DNA from: an uncultured Alphaproteobacteria bacterium
Lineage (GTDB): Bacteria > Pseudomonadota > Alphaproteobacteria > Rhizobiales > Rhizobiaceae
DNA: 9,101 nucleotides
Direction: 5' to 3'
Assembly: GCA_929200335.1 (NCBI GenBank)
Contig: CAKMZG010000011.1
Coordinates: 14,974-24,074, forward strand
In this document: piece by piece, positions 1 to 5,134 of the stretch
How positions within the stretch are numbered: the stretch's first letter is position 1
Layout of the letters: each line of letters starts with the position of its first letter
Position numbers and translations under genes: made by a program
The notes under the pieces: model-generated
Told to the model about the DNA's origin: nothing
Database searches by the model: none
What the model saw: the letters and a program-made list of their open reading frames with translations, nothing else

Positions 1-100
1 CGTTTTGGCTCTGCACGATGATGCATTGGCTGAACGTCTAGATGGTTTTCGCCAAGCTCAAAGTGAGGCTGTTGCCTTAGTCCCAAAAGATGAGGCTTAA
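1..100 (+). CDS. purE: 5-(carboxyamino)imidazole ribonucleotide mutase, C-terminal end (partial)
   Basis: Only the last 32 codons are present, in the frame starting at base 2 and ending with TAA at 98-100. The peptide begins VLALHDDALAERLDGF and has the alanine-rich helical tail (LALxDxxLAxRLxxxRxxQ) typical of class I PurE. The enzyme moves the carboxylate of N5-CAIR to carbon 4 to give CAIR in cytoplasmic purine synthesis. The identification rests on this tail plus purK starting three bases later, which is the usual purEK arrangement. The catalytic part lies upstream of the window, so its integrity cannot be judged. Confidence 0.85.
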   Translation, partial: VLALHDDALAERLDGFRQAQSEAVALVPKDEA

Positions 101-103
101 GAA

Positions 104-1228
104 ATGGCTGTGAAATCGGTGAAAGCATTAAAAGCTGGCGATGTTGTAGGTATTTTAGGCGGCGGTCAATTAGGCCGCATGTTGGCACAAAGCGCTGCAC
201 GGTTGGGATTGAAAACCGTTGTTTTGGACCCTGCTGAAGACTGTCCTGCTGCTCAGGTTTGTAATTATCATATTATAGCACCTTATGATAATGTTAAGGC
301 CTTAGAGGAAATGGCGGAATATGCCCATGTTGTGACTTATGAATTTGAAAATGTCCCAGTGGTTGCAACTGAAGTTTTAAAAGATAAGGTTCGTCTTGCG
401 CCTAACAGTCGAGCTTTGGAGATATCTCAAGATCGCTTCTTAGAGAAAAATTTCTTAAATGAAATTGGCCTTCCAACTGCACCCTATGAGACAGTAAATA
501 ACGCCGATGAGCTGTACCAAGCACTAAAAAATATGGGGCGGAAGGGTATCTTAAAGACCCGCCGTTTTGGTTATGATGGTAAAGGTCAAATCCGATTTTC
601 TGGCGAAGATGATCTATCAGCCGCTGAGGCCATTCAAGCTTTAACCAATTCTAATCTGCCAGCCTCTGGCGCTCAAGGTCTTGCTATTTTAGAAGGTCTG
701 GTGAATTTTGAGCGCGAAGTTTCTATTATTGCTGCCCGCAGTCATGATGGCGAGGTGGTGGCTTTTGATCCTGCTGAAAATATCCATAAAGATGGTATTT
801 TGAGCAAAAGCATTGTGCCAGCACATGCCTCAAAAACTTTGACGCGAAAACTTATGAAAGCCGCACAAGATATTCTCACCGCCCTTGATTATGTGGGGGT
901 GATTGGCATTGAGTTTTTCATCACGCGCAATGGCCGTTTCATGGTTAATGAGTTTGCGCCAAGGGTTCATAATTCGGGTCATTGGACAGAGGCTGCATGC
1001 CTAGTTTCTCAATTTGAACAGCACATTCGTGCTATTGCTGGCTGGTCAATTTTACCGCCCCATCGCCATTCCAATTGTGAGATGGATAATTTGATTGGGG
1101 ATGATGTTAAAAAATTGCCAGATTTATTGGCTCAAAAGAATACATGTGTAACCCTTTATGGCAAATCTGAAGCGCGTGCGGGACGTAAAATGGGGCATTA
1201 TACACTGCTGACGGGTAAAGCGCGCTAA
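104..1228 (+). CDS. purK: N5-carboxyaminoimidazole ribonucleotide synthase
   Basis: PurK (374 residues, a normal length) is an ATP-grasp enzyme that uses ATP and bicarbonate to carboxylate aminoimidazole ribonucleotide, making the substrate of PurE. Visible motifs are the N-terminal GILGGGQLGRM (16-26), the glycine-rich ATP-grasp loop KTRRFGYDGKGQ (151-162), FEREVSIIAAR (202-212), the ENIHKDGIL segment (225-233), Glu270 in GIEFF, and the metal/phosphate region NEFAPRVHNSGHWT (282-295). The C-terminal GRKMGHYT (360-367) is also typical of PurK. The ATG lies three bases after the purE stop, so translation is probably coupled and the pair forms one operon. No intrinsic terminator is obvious directly after the TAA. 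The alternative ATP-grasp family PurT is excluded by the ENIHKDGIL and NEFAPRVHNSGHW motifs and by the purE neighbour. Confidence 0.97.
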   Translation: MAVKSVKALKAGDVVGILGGGQLGRMLAQSAARLGLKTVVLDPAEDCPAAQVCNYHIIAPYDNVKALEEMAEYAHVVTYEFENVPVVATEVLKDKVRLAPNSRALEISQDRFLEKNFLNEIGLPTAPYETVNNADELYQALKNMGRKGILKTRRFGYDGKGQIRFSGEDDLSAAEAIQALTNSNLPASGAQGLAILEGLVNFEREVSIIAARSHDGEVVAFDPAENIHKDGILSKSIVPAHASKTLTRKLMKAAQDILTALDYVGVIGIEFFITRNGRFMVNEFAPRVHNSGHWTEAACLVSQFEQHIRAIAGWSILPPHRHSNCEMDNLIGDDVKKLPDLLAQKNTCVTLYGKSEARAGRKMGHYTLLTGKAR

Positions 1229-1277
1229 ATCGGCTTCGTACGGATAATAAAACGAGTCATTTTCTGCATTTTTTGAC

Positions 1278-1405
1278 GCTTAAGCCTAGACATCTTCTAG
1301 TGTTTTTGCTAGTACCGCAGCAACTGGCGATGGATAACATCGCGGGCTGGTTTGTTATATTGCCATTTTAGCTAAAAATTTTAACTGAAATGCTAGGCTT
1401 TTAGC
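1278..1405 (+). ncRNA. Candidate structured RNA between purK and rpsU (possibly 6S RNA)
   Basis: The purK-rpsU gap folds by hand into one long rod. Pairings from base to tip: 1278-1280/1403-1405, 1282-1289/1393-1400 (AAGCCTAG/CTAGGCTT, perfect), 1291-1293/1390-1392, 1295-1297/1387-1389, 1299-1301/1384-1386, 1303-1307/1374-1378 and 1308-1311/1369-1372. So 26 of the 30 bases of the 5' arm 1282-1311 pair, with only single-base bulges and one small internal loop. A lopsided bubble follows (1312-1317 against 1350-1368), then an apical arm with CAGC/GCTG (1318-1321/1346-1349) and GCGATG/CATCGC (1327-1332/1338-1343) around a GATAA loop. Closing stem, central bubble and apical stem are the architecture of 6S RNA, the RNA polymerase-binding regulator, and from memory 6S genes lie beside purK in some bacteria. 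The apical arm is short for 6S, and no promoter or sequence-level match was confirmed. The strand is inferred from the flanking genes, and the ends are approximate. A long rpsU leader or purK 3' element is the alternative. Confidence 0.45.
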
Positions 1406-1418
1406 CAGCTTTAAACTT

Positions 1419-1447
1419 TTGAAACATTTGCGTTTGTTTTTTAGAAA
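1419..1447 (+). promoter_or_regulatory. Candidate sigma-70 type promoter for rpsU
   Basis: TTGAAA at 1419-1424 is separated by exactly 17 bases from TAGAAA at 1442-1447, giving reasonable -35 and -10 matches. Transcription would start near 1454, about 20 bases before the rpsU ATG, leaving a short leader that contains the purine-rich ribosome site AGAAAGAG. Its position after the folded element at 1278-1405 suggests the RNA and rpsU are separate units. It was picked by consensus matching alone, in an AT-rich region where chance matches are common. Confidence 0.4.
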
Positions 1448-1472
1448 ATAGGCGCAGCTTAGACAGAAAGAG

Positions 1473-1709
1473 ATGATCAACGTGCAAGTAATCGTTCGCG
1501 ACAACAATGTAGATCAAGCACTGCGTGCTTTGAAAAAGAAATTGCAACGTGAGGGCGTATTTCGTGAAATGAAATTGCGCAATCATTATGAGAAGCCTTC
1601 TGAAAAACGCGCACGCGAGAAAGCAGAAGCAATTCGTCGTACTCGTAAGTTGGCACGTAAAGCAGCTCAGCGTGAAGGCATTATTTTAGGTAAAACACCT
1701 CGTCGCTAA
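1473..1709 (+). CDS. rpsU: 30S ribosomal protein S21 (bS21)
   Basis: This 78-residue, strongly basic protein is bS21, a late-assembling protein of the small subunit that sits near the 3' end of 16S rRNA and assists initiation. The family signature is clear: VIVRDNNVDQALRALKKKLQREG at the N-terminus (residues 6-28), then the EMKLRNHYEKPSEKR core (32-46), then an Arg/Lys-rich tail. Seventy-eight residues is slightly longer than the E. coli protein, as usual in alphaproteobacteria. The ATG is preceded by AGAAAGAG, a purine-rich but weak ribosome site close to the start. The gene appears monocistronic, with a promoter candidate at 1419-1447 and a terminator at 1758-1795. The stop codon lies in a perfect 14-bp palindrome (1704-1717), a second weak dyad. 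Confidence 0.97.
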   Translation: MINVQVIVRDNNVDQALRALKKKLQREGVFREMKLRNHYEKPSEKRAREKAEAIRRTRKLARKAAQREGIILGKTPRR

Positions 1710-1757
1710 ATTTAGCGTTTAGGGTCGTTTTTTTGCCTTTATTTTTAATATGATGTA

Positions 1758-1795
1758 ATGAGGTGGATGATGTATGTCATGCCACCTTGTTTTTT
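1758..1795 (+). terminator. Rho-independent terminator after rpsU
   Basis: AGGTGG (1761-1766) pairs perfectly with CCACCT (1782-1787). The stem continues inward with ATGA (1767-1770) against TCAT (1777-1780), one bulged G at 1781 and a six-base loop, and outward through weak or wobble pairs at 1758-1760/1788-1790. A T run (1790-1795) follows at once. Ten core base pairs plus the T tract make a convincing intrinsic terminator for rpsU. It also overlaps a GTG at 1763 that would extend the next gene, which argues against that start. Confidence 0.75.
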
Positions 1796-1816
1796 ATGGG
1801 TTCAAGGCATTTTTTT

Positions 1817-2650
1817 ATGATGGGTAAATTAGCAATGGGACAGGTTAAGCGTTTAGCGCCTTTGGCGGCTATTTTTCTTTCGATTGGCTTAAGTGCTTGT
1901 ACTACAGGCAGTGTTGGCGCTCTTAAGGTTGAACAAGCGGGTCAAGGTTCCTCTGAAAATCTTGCCAGTCTTAATGATGCTATTGCGCGCAATCGCAATA
2001 ATCCCGAAACCTATAATGTGCGCGGTGCTGCCTATGGCCGTTCTGGCAATGCCTCTCGTGCTATTGATGATTTCACCACAGCTATCCGACTAAAACCAAA
2101 TTTTTATCAAGCCTATGCTAATCGTGCATCTATATACAGCCGTCTTGGCCGTTATCAAGAGGCCATTAACGATTACAACCGCTCTCTGCAAATCAATCGC
2201 TCTTATGATAAGGCGATTATTGGACGTGGCGAGGCCTATCGTCGTTCAGGCAATAGAACCCGTGCATTGCGTGATTTTAATGCAGCAATTTCACAAGATA
2301 CATCAAATCCACGCGCCTATCATAACCGTGGTTTGGTTTATCAAAGCCAAGGGCTGCATCAACAAGCCTTAGATGATTTTGCTAAGGCAATATCGCTTTC
2401 AGGTCGTGCGCCTCAACCTTATAATGCGCGTGGTGTTTCTTATCTTGCTCTTGGCAATCTGGATAATGCTTTTCGTGATTTCAACCGCGCTATCCGTTTG
2501 GATGGTAAATATGGTGAGGCTTGGGCTAACCAAGCATTGGTTTATGAAAAGCGTGGCGAAAAATCAAAAGCACATAAATCTTATGCCACGGCTTGTAAGT
2601 TAGCAAAGAACAACGCAATTGCATGTGAAGGCAAACGCCGCACCAGTTAG
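1817..2650 (+). CDS. Tetratricopeptide-repeat lipoprotein
   Basis: From the ATG at 1817 this encodes 277 residues: a lipoprotein signal peptide (basic GQVKR segment, hydrophobic LAPLAAIFLSIGLSAC, lipobox Leu-Ser-Ala-Cys with Cys28), a Ser/Gly-rich linker, then six consecutive 34-residue TPR units at about residues 63-266. Most show the Tyr/Trp...Gly/Ala...Tyr...Gly...Ala spacing of TPR helices. TPR arrays bind partner proteins or peptides, so this is probably a membrane-anchored periplasmic scaffold. Its partner is unknown. An upstream GTG at 1763 lies inside the rpsU terminator and puts a poor sequence before the signal peptide. AAGG at 1804-1807 suits the 1817 ATG, while 1820 and 1835 are also in frame and possible. 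A TATGAT at 1749-1754 could be a -10 box, in which case the terminator hairpin would lie in this leader. Similar NlpI-like TPR lipoproteins exist, but equivalence is not shown. Confidence 0.85.
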   Translation: MMGKLAMGQVKRLAPLAAIFLSIGLSACTTGSVGALKVEQAGQGSSENLASLNDAIARNRNNPETYNVRGAAYGRSGNASRAIDDFTTAIRLKPNFYQAYANRASIYSRLGRYQEAINDYNRSLQINRSYDKAIIGRGEAYRRSGNRTRALRDFNAAISQDTSNPRAYHNRGLVYQSQGLHQQALDDFAKAISLSGRAPQPYNARGVSYLALGNLDNAFRDFNRAIRLDGKYGEAWANQALVYEKRGEKSKAHKSYATACKLAKNNAIACEGKRRTS

Positions 2651-2686
2651 GGCATCAATCTGAATTCATTCAGATGTATGATGCCC
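2650..2686. terminator. Strong two-part stem-loop between convergent genes
   Basis: GGGCATCA (2650-2657) pairs with TGATGCCC (2679-2686), and after a three-base bulge (2676-2678) ATCTGAA (2658-2664) pairs with TTCAGAT (2669-2675) around a TTCA loop, giving 15 base pairs. It begins in the stop codon of the TPR gene and ends eight bases before the xerC stop on the other strand. It is therefore placed to act as a shared end point for both convergent transcripts. Neither side has a T tract, so it may mark or protect 3' ends rather than terminate by the classic mechanism. Confidence 0.55.
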
Positions 2687-2694
2687 GTTAGGTG

Positions 2695-3648
2695 CTAAGC
2701 TCTTGGATGGGCTTTTTCATAAATATCAAGCAGGCGATCGCTATCTACTTGGGTATAGACCTGCGTGGTGGATAGGCTAGCGTGACCTAATAATTCTTGG
2801 ATGGTGCGCAAATCACCGCCGTTACCCAGTAAATGAGTGGCAAAGGAATGACGCAACGCATGGGGTGTTGCATGATCTGGTAATCCCAAAGCATTTTTGA
2901 GGTTTCGCATGTTGCGTTGCAACACTGCAGCTTGAAGGGGCCTGCCCTTTTCGCCCAAAAACATTGGCAAGTCACCATCAGGAGAGTAGGGGCATAAGCG
3001 CTGATATTCTTGCACCGCTTCAAGGGCAATGGGCAAGAGTGGCACCAGTCTTGTTTTGTCGCCCTTACCCTTAATCTCAAGGGTTTCTGGCGAATAAGCA
3101 AAATGCTTTGAAGTTAGAGAAAGTGCTTCAAAAATCCGCAAACCACAGCCATATAACAGGGTTAAAATAGCGCAATCTCGCGCTTGAACCCAAGGTTTAT
3201 CTGATAAATGTAGGCTGCTATCGGTTAATTTTATGGCATCTTCAGCGCTGATGGGTTTTGGCAGCGTTTTAGGCTGCTTTGGGCTGCGCATGGCACAAAT
3301 TGCGGCGCTTGAAGCCAGTTCTTGACGCTCTAAAAACTTGATGAAAGAGCGAACTCCCGCAAGAGATCGACCAATTGAGCGGTTGGAAAAATCTTGCTCA
3401 CGGCGATTGGCTAAAAAACTGCGCAATTCAAAGGGTTTTAAATTCTCTATATCTTTAAGTTTGACCGGTGCACCATTATAACTTGTGAAAAATATTAAAA
3501 ATTGGCGTAAGTCGCGCTCATAGGCATCTAGTGTCTTTTCAGCTAAACGGCGTTCAGATTGTAAATGGGATAGCCACAGCTTGCGCTGTTCTAAAACATC
3601 GGCTGCGGCAAAGGTTAAGATGGTGTTGTAATCATTGACTTGGGTCAT
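2695..3648 (-). CDS. xerC: Site-specific tyrosine recombinase XerC
   Basis: This 317-residue protein is a Xer-type tyrosine recombinase, which with XerD resolves chromosome dimers at dif during division. The N-terminal SAM-like DNA-binding domain spans about residues 20-110 (SERRLAEKTLDAYERDLRQF at 31-50), and the catalytic domain about 130-310. All six active-site residues are present by alignment to XerD: Arg171 (CGLRIFE), Lys195 (KGKGDKTR), His263 and Arg266 (HALRHSFATHLL), His289 (LLGHASLSTTQ) and the nucleophile Tyr298. XerC rather than XerD is inferred from the priA/transaldolase neighbourhood, where alphaproteobacterial xerC is commonly found. Sequence alone does not settle it. No Shine-Dalgarno of quality precedes the ATG. 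Upstream is a repeat-rich gap (3671-3749). It may be transcribed alone or with the DUF2059 gene. It is not a phage integrase: the length and neighbours are those of a housekeeping Xer protein. Confidence 0.88.
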   Translation of the reverse strand: MTQVNDYNTILTFAAADVLEQRKLWLSHLQSERRLAEKTLDAYERDLRQFLIFFTSYNGAPVKLKDIENLKPFELRSFLANRREQDFSNRSIGRSLAGVRSFIKFLERQELASSAAICAMRSPKQPKTLPKPISAEDAIKLTDSSLHLSDKPWVQARDCAILTLLYGCGLRIFEALSLTSKHFAYSPETLEIKGKGDKTRLVPLLPIALEAVQEYQRLCPYSPDGDLPMFLGEKGRPLQAAVLQRNMRNLKNALGLPDHATPHALRHSFATHLLGNGGDLRTIQELLGHASLSTTQVYTQVDSDRLLDIYEKAHPRA

Positions 3649-3670
3649 GACCGTAGCTTAAACCCAAACC

Positions 3671-3686
3671 GTTACTATTTCGTAAC
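3671..3686. repeat. Inverted repeat just upstream of xerC
   Basis: GTTAC (3671-3675) and GTAAC (3682-3686) form a short inverted repeat around a six-base centre, 23 bases before the xerC start codon (minus strand). It abuts the tandem palindromes that begin at 3686. The position fits an operator or a leader hairpin for xerC. Function is inferred from position only. Confidence 0.4.
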
Positions 3687-3749
3687 CCACTATGTGGGAA
3701 TACCCACGTTGTGGGAATGCTCACGTTGTAGGAAAAGCATAGTGTGGGC
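3686..3749. repeat. Three tandem 17-bp palindromic repeats plus a degenerate end
   Basis: Three head-to-tail 17-base units fill 3686-3702, 3703-3719 and 3720-3736. Each has the form CCCAC-NNN-GTGGG followed by AAT or AAA. The first two are exact palindromes (centres TAT and GTT) and the third has two changed bases in its arms. The tail at 3737-3749 includes CATAGTG, which is the reverse complement of CACTATG at 3688-3694, so the whole block can also fold as one larger hairpin. It fills most of the gap between the DUF2059 stop and xerC. It could be a multi-site operator for xerC, a transcription end for the DUF2059 gene, or a chromosomal repeat family. The sequence does not decide. Confidence 0.8.
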
Positions 3750-3776
3750 AGCATTAATAGTTCTTTTAAAATAAAA

Positions 3777-4283
3777 TTATAATTCTTGGGTTTTTAAGCC
3801 GTGTTCTTTGATAATCTCTTGGAAGCGTTGTATCAGAGCTGGCATTTCGCTTTGCATCACCTGCATCATTTTAGGCATGATTTGCTGCATAATTTTGGGT
3901 TGGACTACAAGCATTTTTTGCCCAACAGCTGATTTGCTGAATACAAGCAATTCTTTCAATTCATCAAGCGTAAATTCAGTGGCATAGATTTCCGGCAAGC
4001 CTACCAAAATTTGTCCCATCAGGTTTTGTTGCATTAAGCTATATTCTTTATGCAATTTTTCAAATGTTTCTTCAGAAACCTCTGGATTTTTAGCTTTAAT
4101 GCCAGCAGCAACAGTTGGCCATGTGGCAGCTGTCATTTGCTTTACGACGCCCACAGTAATCGTCACGTCGATAATTTCTTGGGCCACTTTTTGGCGATCA
4201 GCCATGTCATCTGCAAGTGCAGGGGTGAAGCTAATAAATAAGGCGAGAGTAAGTGCAATTGCATTCTTAAATAATTTAGACAT
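3777..4283 (-). CDS. Exported DUF2059 domain protein
   Basis: A 168-residue protein with a clear Sec signal peptide: MSKLFKNA, the hydrophobic core IALTLALFISF, and cleavage after Ala24 (PALA|DD). The mature protein is about 144 residues and mostly helical. The DUF2059 core lies at about residues 95-150, with the family pattern of an acidic helix (FTLDELKELLVF), then SKSAVGQKM, then a methionine-rich amphipathic stretch (IMQQIMPKMMQVM, 131-143). The biochemical role of DUF2059 is not established. A periplasmic location is inferred from the signal peptide. The ATG is preceded by AAGAG at good spacing. A terminator hairpin upstream (about 4299-4348) separates it from tal, so it probably has its own promoter in the AT-rich bases near 4290-4315. 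xerC lies 128 bases downstream on the same strand. Confidence 0.8.
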   Translation of the reverse strand: MSKLFKNAIALTLALFISFTPALADDMADRQKVAQEIIDVTITVGVVKQMTAATWPTVAAGIKAKNPEVSEETFEKLHKEYSLMQQNLMGQILVGLPEIYATEFTLDELKELLVFSKSAVGQKMLVVQPKIMQQIMPKMMQVMQSEMPALIQRFQEIIKEHGLKTQEL

Positions 4284-4298
4284 TTGGACTCTTTTTAA

Positions 4299-4348
4299 AA
4301 ATAAAATAAATAGTTAGGATCAGACTAAAAATGAAACCGCCTGATCCT
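4299..4348 (-). terminator. Intrinsic terminator after the transaldolase gene
   Basis: Read on the minus strand, AGGATCAG (4348-4341) pairs perfectly with CTGATCCT (4323-4316) across a 17-base loop, 27 bases after the tal stop. A T-rich tract broken by a few A residues follows (about 4313-4296). Eight uninterrupted base pairs and the T-rich tail fit a Rho-independent terminator, though the loop is large and the tail imperfect. Confidence 0.6.
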
Positions 4349-4374
4349 GTATTTTAAACGTTAGACGCTAAGAA

Positions 4375-5028
4375 TCATACGATTTTTTGACCAGTTTTTT
4401 CCCAATCAGTCAAAAATGCTTCAAGGCCTTTGTCGGTTAGAACATGTTTTGAAAGCGCTTTGATCACACCCGCTGGCGCAGTCATCACATCAGCACCAAC
4501 AAGGGCTGATTGCTTCACATGATTAACCGTACGGATAGAAGCTGCTAGAATTTCAGTTTCAAAGCCGTAGTTGTCGTAAATTTCGCGGATTTCTTCAATT
4601 AGCTCCATGCCATCAAGGCCAATATCATCTAAGCGGCCAATGAAAGGCGAGATGAAAGTAGCGCCAGCTTTTGCAGCAAGTAGAGCTTGGTTAGCAGAAA
4701 AGCAAAGCGTAACATTGGTTTTATAACCTTCATCGGTCAATGCTTTACAAGCTTTTAGACCATCCCACGTGAGTGGTAACTTAATGCAAACATTTTTTGC
4801 AATCTTTGCAAGCTCTTTACCCTCTGAGATCATAGCGTCAGCTTCTGTTGCAGCAACCTCAGCAGAGACTGGGCCTTCAACTTCTGCACAGATTTCCGCA
4901 ATCACCTCTTTGATTTGACGCCCAGATTTCAATATAAGGGATGGATTAGTGGTAACACCGTCAATTAAACCAGTTGCATTCAGCTCGCGAATCTCGTCAA
5001 CATTGGCTGTATCGAGGAAAAATTTCAT
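4375..5028 (-). CDS. tal: Small (TalC-type) transaldolase
   Basis: This 217-residue single-domain (beta/alpha)8 barrel belongs to the MipB/TalC transaldolase and fructose-6-phosphate aldolase family. It moves a dihydroxyacetone unit between sugar phosphates in the non-oxidative pentose phosphate pathway. Landmarks are MKFFLDTAN with Asp6, GVTTNPS with Thr26-Asn28 (22-30 region), the Schiff-base Lys83 in CIKLPLTWDG, ISPFIGRLDD with Arg132 (126-135), and LAASIRTVNH (161-170). Against E. coli FSA (Gln59, Tyr131) the matching residues here are Glu57 and Phe129, the transaldolase pattern, so transaldolase is the better name than FSA. The start has a good AAGGA site seven to eight bases upstream. 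It diverges from priA across 106 bases that hold an inverted repeat, and ends at a terminator. Confidence 0.93.
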   Translation of the reverse strand: MKFFLDTANVDEIRELNATGLIDGVTTNPSLILKSGRQIKEVIAEICAEVEGPVSAEVAATEADAMISEGKELAKIAKNVCIKLPLTWDGLKACKALTDEGYKTNVTLCFSANQALLAAKAGATFISPFIGRLDDIGLDGMELIEEIREIYDNYGFETEILAASIRTVNHVKQSALVGADVMTAPAGVIKALSKHVLTDKGLEAFLTDWEKTGQKIV

Positions 5029-5051
5029 TTGTTTATCCTTATCAATTAAAC

Positions 5052-5083
5052 ATAGCGTAACTATTTTATATGCCTTACGCTAT
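5052..5083. promoter_or_regulatory. Perfect 9-bp inverted repeat in the tal/priA divergent region
   Basis: ATAGCGTAA (5052-5060) and TTACGCTAT (5075-5083) are exact reverse complements separated by 14 AT-rich bases. Their centres are 23 bases apart, about two helical turns, as expected for a dimeric regulator binding one DNA face. The site sits 23 bases before the tal start and 51 before the priA start, inside the only space where promoters for both divergent genes can lie. It may be an operator, or a hairpin in the tal leader. No regulator is encoded nearby. Confidence 0.5.
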
Positions 5084-5134
5084 ATTACATATTGGGCATA
5101 AATTGCAATGGTTTGATGAAATGAAAGGGTATTA

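Noticed and set aside
1243..1248. GATAAT as a -10 box just after purK
   Set aside because: The hexamer matches well, but no -35 element is found at the proper distance, so it was not called as the promoter of the structured RNA.
1273..1301. Promoter-like TTGACG-N17-TCTAGT between purK and rpsU
   Set aside because: The spacing is right, but both boxes lie in the base and 5' arm of the fold at 1278-1405, the -10 match is poor, and a better-placed promoter for rpsU exists at 1419-1447. It stays possible if rpsU has a long leader.
1401..1586. Minus-strand open frame opposite the start of rpsU
   Set aside because: It lies antisense to the real S21 gene and the AT-rich gap, has no recognisable domain and shows no ribosome site.
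2695..3648. The tyrosine recombinase as an integrase of a mobile element
   Set aside because: Its length and active site fit Xer proteins, its neighbours are core genes, and there are no attachment-site repeats, tRNA or phage genes nearby.
3686..3749. The tandem repeats as a CRISPR array or a dif site
   Set aside because: The units are adjacent with no unique spacers and no cas genes are present. The sequence does not have the two 11-bp Xer arms around a 6-bp centre expected of dif.
4050..4317. Plus-strand open frames opposite the DUF2059 gene
   Set aside because: They overlap a minus-strand gene with a clear signal peptide and ribosome site, and show no domain of their own.
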